Shown in pieces: positions 27,351 to 38,372 of a stretch of DNA of 64,000 bases (positions are counted from its first letter, which is position 1; each line of letters opens with the position of its first letter). The notes under the pieces are model-generated. The model was not told where the DNA came from, did not search any database, and saw only the letters and a program-made list of their open reading frames with translations. The translations under genes and the position numbers were made by a program. Location of the stretch: positions 88,948-152,947 of the forward strand of contig UQAQ01000001.1 of NCBI GenBank assembly GCA_900539115.1. Direction: 5' to 3'. This stretch comes from an uncultured Roseburia sp. Lineage in GTDB: Bacteria > Bacillota > Clostridia > Lachnospirales > Lachnospiraceae.

Positions 27351-27373
27351 TGTATGGGAGGCTGAATAGTTAC
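27333..27373 (-). mobile_element. Short IS66-type element (copy B) at the thiD end, with 8-bp duplication
   Basis: 41 bp with perfect 12-bp terminal inverted repeats GTAACTATTCAG (27333-27344) and CTGAATAGTTAC (27362-27373). It is flanked by exact direct repeats TTTACAAG (27325-27332, 27374-27381). The first 25 nt match the reverse complement of the right end of copy C with one difference, so it is an internal-deletion derivative in the opposite orientation. It provides the stop codon of thiD. Confidence 0.88.
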
Positions 27374-27399
27374 TTTACAAGAACGAAAGGAAAGAAAAA

Positions 27400-28179
27400 A
27401 TGGCAATTGATGTAAAGAATAAGAAAACGTCTCTTGACGAAGAAGCTGCAATTTACGAAAAACGTGACGAGACAGAAAGTGGAAAAAGCAGATGGAAAAA
27501 GATGAACCGCAGTCAGAAAATCACACAGTTTAAAACGTATTATCTGCGTCCGCTTATTGTCGTGGTGTTGATTTTGTGCGTAGTTGGATTCTTTATTTAT
27601 AAAGATGTTATCACGAAAAAAGACATTGCGTTCCGCTGTGCGATCGTGAATGAAGTGGCGACGGAAATTCCGGTCAATGCCTTTTCGGACGAGTTTACGC
27701 AGTATATGAAACTGGATCCGGATAAAAATTTATCGTCGTTTCATTTGTATTATACGGATACCCAGCTGGCACAAAAGGTCGGTGCGTCGACAGCGAGTGA
27801 TCTGTCACAGATTTCTTCTTTGATCTATGCCTCTTTATTGGATGGTATGATCGCAGACGAAAAAGATTTTACGACGTATCATGACAACGGCTTTTTTGTG
27901 GATCTCAATGAATTTTTGTCGGAAGAAGAATTAAAGGCGATTGAGCCATACCTGTATATTCCGGACGATGAAAAAAATACACAAAAACATGCGTATGGCG
28001 TGTATCTGGAAAAGAGTGAGCGGTATAACAGTATTTTCCAGGGGGGCGGCGGAGTGGTTCAGAAGCCGATTTATGGGATTATTACTAATTCGGAGAACAC
28101 CGAACGCGGCAGATATTTTCTGTATTATCTCTTTCCGGAATTACAGAAATTAGGGAATCCAATCACACAAAAGGAGTAG
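27400..28179 (+). CDS. Membrane-anchored protein of unknown function
   Basis: 259 aa; AAAGGAAAG precedes the ATG. A basic cytoplasmic N-terminus of about 50 residues, one membrane segment (about residues 52-70, PLIVVVLILCVVGFFIY), then an outside domain of about 185 residues with YYTDTQLAQKV and an acidic middle. I recognise no family beyond similar single-span proteins of Lachnospiraceae. The stop codon lies inside its own terminator stem. The gene would be in frame with thiD if the transposed element between them were removed. Confidence 0.7.
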   Translation: MAIDVKNKKTSLDEEAAIYEKRDETESGKSRWKKMNRSQKITQFKTYYLRPLIVVVLILCVVGFFIYKDVITKKDIAFRCAIVNEVATEIPVNAFSDEFTQYMKLDPDKNLSSFHLYYTDTQLAQKVGASTASDLSQISSLIYASLLDGMIADEKDFTTYHDNGFFVDLNEFLSEEELKAIEPYLYIPDDEKNTQKHAYGVYLEKSERYNSIFQGGGGVVQKPIYGIITNSENTERGRYFLYYLFPELQKLGNPITQKE

Positions 28180-28198
28180 AAAACTACTTCTTTTGTGT
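28165..28198 (+). terminator. Terminator overlapping the stop codon of the anchored-protein gene
   Basis: A 15-bp stem (28165-28179 / 28184-28198, one G-U) with an AAAA loop. The TAG stop is inside the 5' arm. The T-run after it is short. Confidence 0.7.
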
Positions 28199-28216
28199 AA
28201 TCTTTGCAAATAAGGG

Positions 28217-28245
28217 TTGACATTTGAAAATGATTGTCCTATAAT
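28217..28245 (+). promoter_or_regulatory. Perfect consensus promoter of amtB
   Basis: TTGACA (28217-28222), 17-nt spacer, TATAAT (28240-28245). Such a strong promoter implies that control comes later, which fits the terminator in the leader. Confidence 0.85.
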
Positions 28246-28257
28246 GGCAATCGTAAA

Positions 28258-28305
28258 CGACAAAGACGTCAAGCGAATGAAATTCATTTGCTTTGGCGTT
28301 TTTTT
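28258..28305 (+). promoter_or_regulatory. Leader terminator (attenuator) of amtB
   Basis: About 15 nt after the expected transcription start, a 14-bp stem with one bulge (28266-28279 / 28285-28299) is followed by seven Ts (to 28305), a complete intrinsic terminator 100 nt before the amtB start. Overlapping its 5' arm is a small hairpin, GAC-AAAGAC-GTC (28259-28270). Its hexaloop has A at position 1 and G at position 4, as in RNA targets of ANTAR antiterminators. Only a 3-bp stem supports that hairpin and no second one is seen, so the ANTAR idea is tentative. Confidence 0.55.
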
Positions 28306-28404
28306 GTTTTTATCCTATTTTTTGCTGGCAGATAGGCGCGGCTGGGTGAATAGAGAAATACCGATCTAAGTCGCAGGAAACCAATTAAACAAGGAGGAAT
28401 CTTT

Positions 28405-30180
28405 ATGACAGACGAAATTTTAAGTGTAATAAGTGACCAGGTATTTGGTGTCTGGTTTTTGATCGGAGCCGCCCTTGTATTCTGGATGCAGGCCGGATTT
28501 GCAATGGTTGAGGCAGGTTTTACCAGAGCAAAAAATACAGGTAACATTATTATGAAAAACCTAATGGATTTTTGTATTGGAACAGTAGTATTTATTTTAC
28601 TCGGATTTGGATTGTTTCTCGGAGATGACATCGGTGGAATCATCGGAAAACCAAATTTTGCAATTTTTACGGATTATGCAAACTTTGACTGGTCAGGATT
28701 CGTATTTAACTTAGTATTCTGTGCAACGACAGCGACCATCGTTTCCGGAGCAATGGCAGAGAGAACAAAGTTCCTTTCTTACTGTATCTACTCCGCAGTA
28801 ATTTCCGCAGTGATCTATCCAATCGAAGCTCACTGGACATGGGGCGGCGGCTGGTTAGCACAGATGGGATTCCATGATTTTGCCGGTTCGAACTGTATTC
28901 ATATGGTTGGTGGTATCTCGGCATTGATCGGAGCGTATATTCTCGGGCCTCGTATTGGTAAGTTTAAGAAGAAAAAAGACGGAAGCATCAAAGTTGGTGC
29001 ATTTCCGGGACATAATATCGCACTTGGTGCCCTCGGTGTATTTATCTTATGGCTTGGCTGGTACGGATTCAACGGTGCGGCAGCAACGTCTGTATCACAG
29101 TTGGGAGCCATCTTTGTAACCACAACGATTGCACCGGCAGTAGCCACTGTAGTATGTATGATCTTTACCTGGGTAAAATATGGTAAACCGGATGTTTCGA
29201 TGTGTCTGAATGCATCCCTTGCCGGTCTGGTAGCAATTACAGCACCTTGTGATGTAACGGATGCTTTTGGAGCAACGATCGTCGGAGCTGTTTCCGGTGT
29301 ACTTGTTGTATTCGGTGTATGGCTTCTTGATTACAAATTACGTATTGATGACCCGGTTGGAGCCGTGGCAGTACATATGATGAATGGTATCTGGGGTACT
29401 TTGGCAGTTGGTCTCGTTGCTACGGATACAGCACCAACGTATTCTTTGGCAGGAGCCAATGGAGAGAAACTTCTCGGATTGTTCTATGGCGGTGGATTTA
29501 AGCTTCTCGGTATTCAGTTTACCGGTATGCTTTGTACCGCATTGTGGACAGCTATTACGATTACGATTACATTCCTTGTGATCAAGAAAACAGTTGGTCT
29601 GCGTGTTAGTGCAGAAGAGGAAATTGCAGGACTCGATGCAACAGAGCACGGTTTGGAATCAGCTTATTCCGGATTTGTTATCTCGGATAGCGTAAATACA
29701 ATTGGTGACAGCGCATTGGCAGCAATCGCAGCATCCGCACCGGAACCGGAAGAAAAGAAAGTTCCTATGGACGATGCTGTACCGGTACAGGTTCGCGAGC
29801 CAAAAGAGACAATGGCATCCGATGTCAAACTGTCCAAAGTTACCATTATTTGTAAACAGAATAAGTTTGAGGATCTGAATGCTTCGCTCAATGAGATTGG
29901 AGTCAAAGGTCTGACAGTAACACAGGTACTTGGATGTGGTACCCAGAAAGGAAAAGCAGAGTACTATCGTGGTGTACCGGTTGAATTCTCACTCCTTCCT
30001 AAGATTAAAGTGGAAGTTGTCGTAAGTGCCGTACCGGTGAAAGCCGTAATTGATGCAGCAAAACAGGCATTGTATACCGGGCATATCGGCGATGGTAAGA
30101 TTTTTGTATACGATGTTGAGGATGTTGTCAAAGTCAGAACGGGTGAAAGCGGATTTGACGCATTGCAGGATGACAAATAG
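28405..30180 (+). CDS. amtB: Ammonium transporter fused to a PII signal domain
   Basis: 591 aa. The Amt channel (residues 1-430) starts WFLIGAALVFWMQAGFAMVEAGFTR and has the family's pore regions with TWGGGWLAQMGFHDFAGSNCIHMVGG and AVHMMNGIWGTLAVG. A linker of about 60 residues joins it to a GlnB-like PII domain (about 475-591, SKVTIICKQNKFEDLNASLNEIG...). The domain has the T-loop KGKAEYYRG, including the Tyr at the usual uridylylation position, and VYDVEDVVKVRTGE. PII proteins normally bind AmtB as separate trimers and block it when nitrogen is ample; here sensor and channel are one chain. RBS AAGGAGG. Confidence 0.96.
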   Translation: MTDEILSVISDQVFGVWFLIGAALVFWMQAGFAMVEAGFTRAKNTGNIIMKNLMDFCIGTVVFILLGFGLFLGDDIGGIIGKPNFAIFTDYANFDWSGFVFNLVFCATTATIVSGAMAERTKFLSYCIYSAVISAVIYPIEAHWTWGGGWLAQMGFHDFAGSNCIHMVGGISALIGAYILGPRIGKFKKKKDGSIKVGAFPGHNIALGALGVFILWLGWYGFNGAAATSVSQLGAIFVTTTIAPAVATVVCMIFTWVKYGKPDVSMCLNASLAGLVAITAPCDVTDAFGATIVGAVSGVLVVFGVWLLDYKLRIDDPVGAVAVHMMNGIWGTLAVGLVATDTAPTYSLAGANGEKLLGLFYGGGFKLLGIQFTGMLCTALWTAITITITFLVIKKTVGLRVSAEEEIAGLDATEHGLESAYSGFVISDSVNTIGDSALAAIAASAPEPEEKKVPMDDAVPVQVREPKETMASDVKLSKVTIICKQNKFEDLNASLNEIGVKGLTVTQVLGCGTQKGKAEYYRGVPVEFSLLPKIKVEVVVSAVPVKAVIDAAKQALYTGHIGDGKIFVYDVEDVVKVRTGESGFDALQDDK

Positions 30181-30212
30181 AATGAAAAACGTATTATCAT
30201 AAGTGTTCGAAT

Positions 30213-30259
30213 AAAAAGAATGGTTCTTTTATCCTTTGGATAAGAGAACCGTTCTTTTT
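30213..30259. terminator. Bidirectional terminator between amtB and the beta-helix gene
   Basis: A 22-bp stem (30213-30234 / 30238-30259) with a TTT loop, A-run before and T-run after. It serves convergent genes on both sides. Confidence 0.88.
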
Positions 30260-30276
30260 TGCAAGTTATTTATTAT

Positions 30277-31524
30277 TTACTGTGCCTGTACCGGCGCGAT
30301 GTAATACTTATTATAGTGTTTTTCGCTCTTTGCGATGTAAAGAGTTCCCTTGTGGTTGATCGCAAAATAGCGGAGAATGCAATTGTCACCAAGGATGTTA
30401 TTTTTCATACTCTCGATGCTTGCTGCGGAAATGCTATTGTAAGTAGCTGCATATCTGGCTGCGATATCACCGGCAGCTTCTTTATGTCCTTTGGCATAAA
30501 AAGGCATGTAAACGCTATTAATCCGGTTCTCAGAGATGATTGGGTCAATGACACCGCCACGCATATAAATAGCAAATTTTTCTTTTTGAATATTGTTTGT
30601 GTTCCAGCCTTTTACGGTATCGATGGTATTTCCCCTGATAACCGCATTTTTCCAGTTTAACATCATGATCGGACTCTGAACGGAGTCTTTAAAAGTACAG
30701 CCAAGAATCTGAACATTGGTATGGTATTTATTTGGCGAAAAACGATGAGTGTCAATGCCGCGGTGCAGGTTGTAGAACTCACAGTTTTGAATTGTGACAT
30801 TGAGAACCGGCGTCTTGTCAAATTTGGAATATTTTCCGTTAAAACCATTGGTTACTTTATCCGGGGTATCGAGGTTGATCGCACAACGTTCTCCGCTCAA
30901 ATTGTTTTTAAAGGTGCAATTTTGAACCGTAACGTCTTTGGAAGCGGTTACTTCGATAAAATGTCCGTCGCGGAGATTAGTAAAGGTAATGTTATCAATC
31001 AATACATTTTTACAGTGTGGCACACGGATTGCTTCACTTTTATTACAGCCGCTGAGATTCATGATTACCGTACCCTCTCCGATGATCTGAATGTTTTTTT
31101 CACCGTTGTACTTGCCCACAACCCCTTTTTTGTTAATGCGGGAAGAACGTACACATTCAAACATAACATGACCGGCTTTCAGCTTTTTTGTGTGGGAGTT
31201 GCCAATCTTATTCATAACAACGCCGTCTTGAAGCATGATTTTTACGTTAGAAGGTACTAACAGAGCATTGCTGATGTTATAGGTACCTTTTTTGATCGTC
31301 AGTGTTCCACCACCTTTTTTCGACATTTCGTCAAGGTAGGAGCGGAGTGTGAGATAATGTTTGGTATACTTGTTGTATACCGGATTTTTAACATATTTGT
31401 TTTTGTAAGGTTTACTGGAAGGGCTTACCGTAAAATCTTTTTTTGCCTGCACCGGTGCAGACACCGTCATGGCAAAAGCGGAAAATAAGAGCAGCAGTCC
31501 CAGTAGTTTTGTGATATTCTTCAT
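30277..31524 (-). CDS. Secreted right-handed parallel beta-helix protein
   Basis: 415 aa. The signal peptide is residues 1-27 (cut near VQAKK). Repeated turns such as KNVLIDNITFTNLRDG, KDVTVQNCTFKNNLSG and LNVTIQNCEFYNLHRGID (about residues 165-330) show a pectate-lyase-like beta-helix with stacked Asn residues. It might act on polysaccharides, but catalytic residues cannot be assigned. The C-terminal 90 aa are separate from the helix. RBS AAAGGAG. Confidence 0.82.
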   Translation of the reverse strand: MKNITKLLGLLLLFSAFAMTVSAPVQAKKDFTVSPSSKPYKNKYVKNPVYNKYTKHYLTLRSYLDEMSKKGGGTLTIKKGTYNISNALLVPSNVKIMLQDGVVMNKIGNSHTKKLKAGHVMFECVRSSRINKKGVVGKYNGEKNIQIIGEGTVIMNLSGCNKSEAIRVPHCKNVLIDNITFTNLRDGHFIEVTASKDVTVQNCTFKNNLSGERCAINLDTPDKVTNGFNGKYSKFDKTPVLNVTIQNCEFYNLHRGIDTHRFSPNKYHTNVQILGCTFKDSVQSPIMMLNWKNAVIRGNTIDTVKGWNTNNIQKEKFAIYMRGGVIDPIISENRINSVYMPFYAKGHKEAAGDIAARYAATYNSISAASIESMKNNILGDNCILRYFAINHKGTLYIAKSEKHYNKYYIAPVQAQ

Positions 31525-31542
31525 AAATAAAGTCTCCTTTCG

Positions 31543-33138
31543 TTATTCGTTGTTTTGGCTTACTTCACTTAAAATCAGTCCTTCGTTTCGGTCTAACACG
31601 GTCTGAATACTCCAAGGGTGTGTAAAGAGCAAAAGAGGACGATCTTTAAAGTCCTTGACACGCTTAGCATCGGATGTAAGCGACAGACTGTTTATATCGA
31701 TGTCTTCATTTTCAATCCAGCGGACATGCTCATAAGGAAGCTGGTCCATGCGGATTTCTACGTTATATTCATTCTGCAGGCGGTATTGCAGCACCTCAAA
31801 CTGGAGGGCACCGACTACGCCGACGATGATCTCTTCCATACCGGTATTAAATTCCTGGAAGATCTGAATCGCACCTTCCAGTGCAATCTGCGTGATGCCT
31901 TTCATAAACTGTTTTCGTTTCATCGTATCGACCTGACGGACGCGGGCAAAATGTTCCGGTGCAAAAGTCGGAATACCGGCAAAACGGATCGGCTTTTTGG
32001 ATTTACATAACGTATCTCCGATGGAAAAGATACCCGGGTCAAAAATACCGATAATATCACCGGCGTAAGCTTCTTCCACATGCTTTCTTTCCTGCGCCAT
32101 CATCTGTTGTGGCTGGGAAAGACGGATCTTTTTACCGCCTTGCACATGAGTGACTTCCATACCGGCTGTAAATTTGCCGGAGCAGATACGCATAAATGCG
32201 ATACGATCACGGTGTGCTTTATTCATATTTGCCTGAATCTTAAAGACAAAGGCAGAAAAATCTTCCGAAAATGGATCAATGACTTCATCTCCGGACATAC
32301 GAGGAAGAGGAGAAGTGGTCATTTCCAGAAAATGCTGCAAAAAGGTTTCTACACCAAAATTTGTCAGGGCAGAACCAAAGAAGACAGGAGAAAGTTTTCC
32401 TTCTCGTACTTTTTCCAGGTCAAATTCGTCGCTTGCACCGTCCAATAGCTCAATTTCATCTACTAAAATATCATGATATTCCTTTGTGATCAGGTCATCC
32501 AGTCCGCTGTCGCCTAATTTGGCTTCAATGGCTTCAATTTTATGTCCGTTGTCCGAAGGAAGAAAACGAGAGATGGTTTTGGTATTTCGGTCATAAACGC
32601 CCTTGAAATTCTTTCCGGAGCCAATCGGCCAGTTGATCGGACAGGTGCGGATCCCAAGTACATTTTCAATCTCATCGATCAGTTCAAAGGGATCTTTTGC
32701 CTCGCGGTCCATTTTATTGACAAAAGTAAAAATAGGGATTCCGCGCATGACGCAGACTTTAAACAGTTTGATCGTTTGTGCCTCGACACCTTTGGAGCCG
32801 TCGATCACCATGACGGCAGAATCGGCAGCCATCAAAGTACGATAGGTGTCTTCGGAGAAGTCCTGATGTCCCGGAGTGTCCAGGATGTTGATACAGAATC
32901 CGTCATAATTAAATTGCAATACGGAGGAAGTGACGGAGATTCCTCTTTCTTTTTCGATTTCCATCCAGTCAGAGACCGCGTGTTTAGCAGCTTTTCGACC
33001 TTTTACGGAACCGGCAAGATTGATTGCTCCTCCATATAATAAGAACTTTTCGGTCAAAGTTGTTTTTCCGGCATCCGGGTGCGAGATGATAGCGAAGGTA
33101 CGCCGCTTTTCGATTTCCTGTTTTAAATTGTTACTCAT
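31543..33138 (-). CDS. prfC: Peptide chain release factor 3
   Basis: 531 aa translational GTPase that removes RF1/RF2 from the ribosome after termination. G1 HPDAGKTTLTEK, G3 DTPGHQD, G4 NKMDREAKDP, then beta-barrel domains II and III ending with LFTHPWSIQ. Full length for the family. RBS GGAG 8 nt before the ATG at 33138. Confidence 0.97.
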   Translation of the reverse strand: MSNNLKQEIEKRRTFAIISHPDAGKTTLTEKFLLYGGAINLAGSVKGRKAAKHAVSDWMEIEKERGISVTSSVLQFNYDGFCINILDTPGHQDFSEDTYRTLMAADSAVMVIDGSKGVEAQTIKLFKVCVMRGIPIFTFVNKMDREAKDPFELIDEIENVLGIRTCPINWPIGSGKNFKGVYDRNTKTISRFLPSDNGHKIEAIEAKLGDSGLDDLITKEYHDILVDEIELLDGASDEFDLEKVREGKLSPVFFGSALTNFGVETFLQHFLEMTTSPLPRMSGDEVIDPFSEDFSAFVFKIQANMNKAHRDRIAFMRICSGKFTAGMEVTHVQGGKKIRLSQPQQMMAQERKHVEEAYAGDIIGIFDPGIFSIGDTLCKSKKPIRFAGIPTFAPEHFARVRQVDTMKRKQFMKGITQIALEGAIQIFQEFNTGMEEIIVGVVGALQFEVLQYRLQNEYNVEIRMDQLPYEHVRWIENEDIDINSLSLTSDAKRVKDFKDRPLLLFTHPWSIQTVLDRNEGLILSEVSQNNE

Positions 33139-33195
33139 AAGTCAAACTCCATTCTTTTTTACATAAAGTAAGTCCTAAATCGTTACTAAAAGAAA

Positions 33196-33228
33196 AAGCT
33201 CTGAACAACTACTGCCATTCAAAGCTTT
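33196..33228 (-). terminator. Terminator of the tRNA-Gln gene
   Basis: Minus strand: an 11-bp stem with one G-U (33218-33228 / 33196-33206) followed by a T-rich tail, just after the tRNA 3' end and before prfC. Confidence 0.7.
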
Positions 33229-33236
33229 TCTCATAA

Positions 33237-33308
33237 CTGGGCTACAAGGATTCGAACCTTGAAATGCTGGAGTCAGAGTCCAGTGCCTTACCGTTTGGCG
33301 ATAGCCCA
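33237..33308 (-). tRNA. tRNA-Gln (anticodon CTG)
   Basis: 72 nt on the minus strand. The acceptor stem TGGGCTA/TAGCCCA carries discriminator G; the anticodon arm is CTGGA-CTCTGAC-TCCAG with anticodon CTG; the T arm contains GGTTCGAATCC. The CCA end is not encoded. It has its own promoter and terminator. Confidence 0.95.
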
Positions 33309-33327
33309 ATGTCAACCGACAAGTGAT

Positions 33328-33356
33328 ATTATACAATAAGAAATTTTAAAATGCAA
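33328..33356 (-). promoter_or_regulatory. Promoter of tRNA-Gln
   Basis: Minus strand: TTGCAT (33351-33356), 17-nt spacer, TATAAT (33328-33333). Confidence 0.75.
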
Positions 33357-33413
33357 GTGTTTTTTTAAAAAAAATGAAAAAAATTTTATTTCCTATTAAA
33401 GAGGGAAATTCTC

Positions 33414-33443
33414 TTGACAAGATTAGGTTCCTAATAGTAGAAT
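33414..33443 (+). promoter_or_regulatory. guaB promoter with a dyad in the spacer
   Basis: TTGACA (33414-33419), 18-nt spacer, TAGAAT (33438-33443). The spacer holds the perfect dyad ATTAGG-TT-CCTAAT (33422-33435). A related TTTCCTATTA lies upstream at 33390-33399. A dyad between -35 and -10 is a classic repressor site; the protein that would bind is unknown. Confidence 0.65.
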
Positions 33444-33445
33444 AG

Positions 33446-35623
<2,178 letters not shown>

Positions 35624-35624
<1 letters not shown>

Positions 35625-35666
35625 AAATGCATCTATGATAAAAGGATTATCATAGATGCATTTTTT
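35624..35666. terminator. Bidirectional terminator, amidase and chemoreceptor genes
   Basis: A stem of about 18 bp (35624-35641 / 35648-35666) with A-run and T-run on either side. Confidence 0.88.
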
Positions 35667-35670
35667 ATAT

Positions 35671-35704
35671 ATTGATTTCCATACATTAAATTCTGAATAG
35701 TTAC
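35671..35704 (+). mobile_element. Truncated right end of the IS66-type element (copy E)
   Basis: 34 bp ending in CTGAATAGTTAC (35693-35704). Positions 35671-35687 are identical over 17 nt to the right part of copy C (48947-48963). The left end and the internal structure are missing. The final base is shared with the TAG stop of the chemoreceptor gene on the other strand. Confidence 0.75.
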
Positions 35705-38346
35705 TATTTTGTCTTAAATTTAGAGATTGCATCTCCCAGACGTTCTGCACGGATCATCAACTGGGAAGAAGCATCATCCAAAGAAGTGAGTGCTTCGGAC
35801 TGTTTATCGGTTACATTAGCAACCGAAGTAACAGATGCCAGTGTTTCTTCCAAAATCGCGGAAATGTTTTCCATCGAGTTCAAAGTGGAAGAACCGGATG
35901 CTTCCATGTCTTTGGAACTGCTCTGAATACTTTCGAGGTATTCGGAAAGTTTTTCGATGCGCTGTTTCAAAGTCTGGAAGGAGTGGGCGGTAGCGGCTAC
36001 GGCTTCTACCTGCTCATCGACAATTTCCTCAGCTGTCTGTGCCGTGCTTACAGCCTCTTTAGTGGCTTCTGTAATCTCGGTAACGATATTTGAAATCTTA
36101 CCGGCAGAAGCAAGACATTGGTCAGCTAATTTACGGATCTGTGTTGCTACGACGGAGAATCCCTTACCGGCAGCACCTGCACGTGCTGCTTCAATCGAAG
36201 CGTTCAAGGAAAGCAGGTTTGTTTCTTCGGCGATGTCATTGATACTATTGACAATCTGGCCGATGTTTTTCGAATGTACAGACAATTCTTTGATTGTCTG
36301 GATGACACTGTCGGTAATGTCTGTCGTCGATTTTGTCTTCGCGTTCAGGTTATCCATGCTGGTTAATCCCGAATTGATCGCAACCTGTGTAGAAGCGGCA
36401 ATGCTTCCAATCTCATTGGTATTGTCGTTTACGACATTAATCTTAGTAAACAGGCTATCCATCTCGTTCAGGCAGTCAGTAGCACTTTCTGTCTGCTCAC
36501 CGACACCGGTTTCAATCTCATGTACCGAAGTCTGAATGTCTTTTGTCGTTTCCGAGAAAGTGGTGGAAGAGGTGTTTACTTTGTTCAGCGATACGCTCAA
36601 GGCATCGTAAACGGATTCTACTTCCATGATCAGACCGCGTATGTTTGCGAGCATGTCATTACAGCTTCCATACAGAAGAGCAAATTCATCACGGCGGTTC
36701 GTACGGAATTCAACCGTAAGGTCACCTTTGGAAACTTTTGCCAATTCCTTGATGGAAAGGTTAATGGATTTACTAAATCCCTTGGAGATCAAAGTTCCTA
36801 CAATCATCGCAATGATACAGGAAATGACTACCATAACAAACGTTAGGACACGGATGCTGTTTGCCTGTGCTACAATGACGGATTGTGGAACCATGCTGCA
36901 GAGCATGATGCCGGAACGACCGATTTTTTCGAAGGTAAACAGATACGTTTTTCCATCAAAGCGAACATAATCTTTTCCGGAATCTTTTTCACTTTTCAAA
37001 GCGTCTTTATAAAAATCCTGATCCTTGTAAATAGTTTCTTTTACAATGCTATTTTGTGATTTTGATTTTCCTTCTTCTTCTTTCGTGATATCTTTTCCTT
37101 CAACAACCATTTCCTGATTGTCCGGAGTGATGATACCAACGTAACTTCCTTCGCCAAGGTTAAAGTTTGTTAAAATATCTAAGATAGCATCTTTTTTAAT
37201 ATCTACGATCATTACAGCATCTGTCGTAGAGGACACATCATGAGCTACACGGAGAATGTAGGAAGATGGGTCTACAAGAAGCAATTTGTCAAGATCCGGC
37301 ATGGAGCCTGAGCCAACCCAGTAATAACTTGTGGCATCCATCGAAACTTTCTGCCCGAGATCGGTATCTAAAAAGGCAGAGTAGATTTCTTCGCCTTTGG
37401 CATGGATATCACGTTTGGCTTCAACGTCTTCTTTGGTTTTATCTTCCTGACCGCGCAGTTTTGACTGGGAACTAAAGGTATTATATCCGCCTTTTACAAT
37501 GTATATATTTCCAATAAACTGGTTCGCAGCTACTTTGTTACTGATGGACTGGTTGAAAGAATCGTATACATTTGTTTTTCCGTCACTCGCGTCTGTCAGT
37601 ATCTCGTCTGCTTCTTCAAATTCATCTTTGATCGTAGCATAATCATAATAGGTTTTGTAATAGGCTGTAGTGCCCGGGGTGAGGGAGTTGATTTTTTCTT
37701 GAAGAGCATCATATTTTTTCTTCAAGTCATCCCTGGTTTTCTGCTGTGCGTCATTGGTGCTGTATTCACCGGAATAATATGTACTAAGTTCGCTGTCGGA
37801 TAATACAGTGTTCATATCTGATTCAATGTTTGACAAGGCAAAAGTAAAATATTCATTTGCCATATTCATCGTCTGCGAAACTGCGGCTTCGTAGTTGCTG
37901 TTTAAGGCTCCCGATGAACGTGAATAGGAAACAATTCCTAATATTACGATCAACATAACCGGGATGAGGTAGCAGCCGATCAATTTTGTCTGAATGCAAA
38001 ACTGAGGGAGCACTTTGACATTTCCGTCCAGAAGAGGGGCATCCTTTTCGGATTTCTTTGGAAAGAGAGTCGGGATAATGCGAATCAGTTTCAGGATCTG
38101 GCGGCCAAGCCATTTCAGCCATTCCCAAACGACACTTACCGGTTTTGGAAGTTTTTTGACGGAAGGATTTTTTGGCTTCCGTTTCGGTTTTTCCCGCTTG
38201 ATCTTCGGCATACGAGCTTCCTTTTTTGGCTTTTCTTTTTTCACTGTCTTTATTTTCTTGCTTTTCTGTTTTTCTGCTTTTGGTTTTTTTTCTGTAGGAG
38301 TATGAATGGGTTGTTCCTTTTTTTTCATATTTAATAACTTTTTCAT
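35704..38346 (-). CDS. Methyl-accepting chemotaxis protein with Lys-rich N-terminal extension
   Basis: 880 aa. An unusual cytoplasmic N-terminus of about 115 residues is mostly Lys, Pro and Glu (repeated [26 protein letters not shown]). It precedes the first membrane segment (about 122-143). A large outside sensory domain (about 144-495, Cache-like) follows, then a second membrane segment (about 500-522), HAMP, and the signalling domain with the hairpin tip [22 protein letters not shown]. It lacks a C-terminal CheR-tether pentapeptide. GGAGG 7 nt before the ATG. It signals to CheA/CheW, so the organism or its relatives are probably motile. Confidence 0.94.
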   Translation of the reverse strand: MKKLLNMKKKEQPIHTPTEKKPKAEKQKSKKIKTVKKEKPKKEARMPKIKREKPKRKPKNPSVKKLPKPVSVVWEWLKWLGRQILKLIRIIPTLFPKKSEKDAPLLDGNVKVLPQFCIQTKLIGCYLIPVMLIVILGIVSYSRSSGALNSNYEAAVSQTMNMANEYFTFALSNIESDMNTVLSDSELSTYYSGEYSTNDAQQKTRDDLKKKYDALQEKINSLTPGTTAYYKTYYDYATIKDEFEEADEILTDASDGKTNVYDSFNQSISNKVAANQFIGNIYIVKGGYNTFSSQSKLRGQEDKTKEDVEAKRDIHAKGEEIYSAFLDTDLGQKVSMDATSYYWVGSGSMPDLDKLLLVDPSSYILRVAHDVSSTTDAVMIVDIKKDAILDILTNFNLGEGSYVGIITPDNQEMVVEGKDITKEEEGKSKSQNSIVKETIYKDQDFYKDALKSEKDSGKDYVRFDGKTYLFTFEKIGRSGIMLCSMVPQSVIVAQANSIRVLTFVMVVISCIIAMIVGTLISKGFSKSINLSIKELAKVSKGDLTVEFRTNRRDEFALLYGSCNDMLANIRGLIMEVESVYDALSVSLNKVNTSSTTFSETTKDIQTSVHEIETGVGEQTESATDCLNEMDSLFTKINVVNDNTNEIGSIAASTQVAINSGLTSMDNLNAKTKSTTDITDSVIQTIKELSVHSKNIGQIVNSINDIAEETNLLSLNASIEAARAGAAGKGFSVVATQIRKLADQCLASAGKISNIVTEITEATKEAVSTAQTAEEIVDEQVEAVAATAHSFQTLKQRIEKLSEYLESIQSSSKDMEASGSSTLNSMENISAILEETLASVTSVANVTDKQSEALTSLDDASSQLMIRAERLGDAISKFKTK

Positions 38347-38372
38347 GTGAGTCCTCCGTTCTGATGCTCAAG

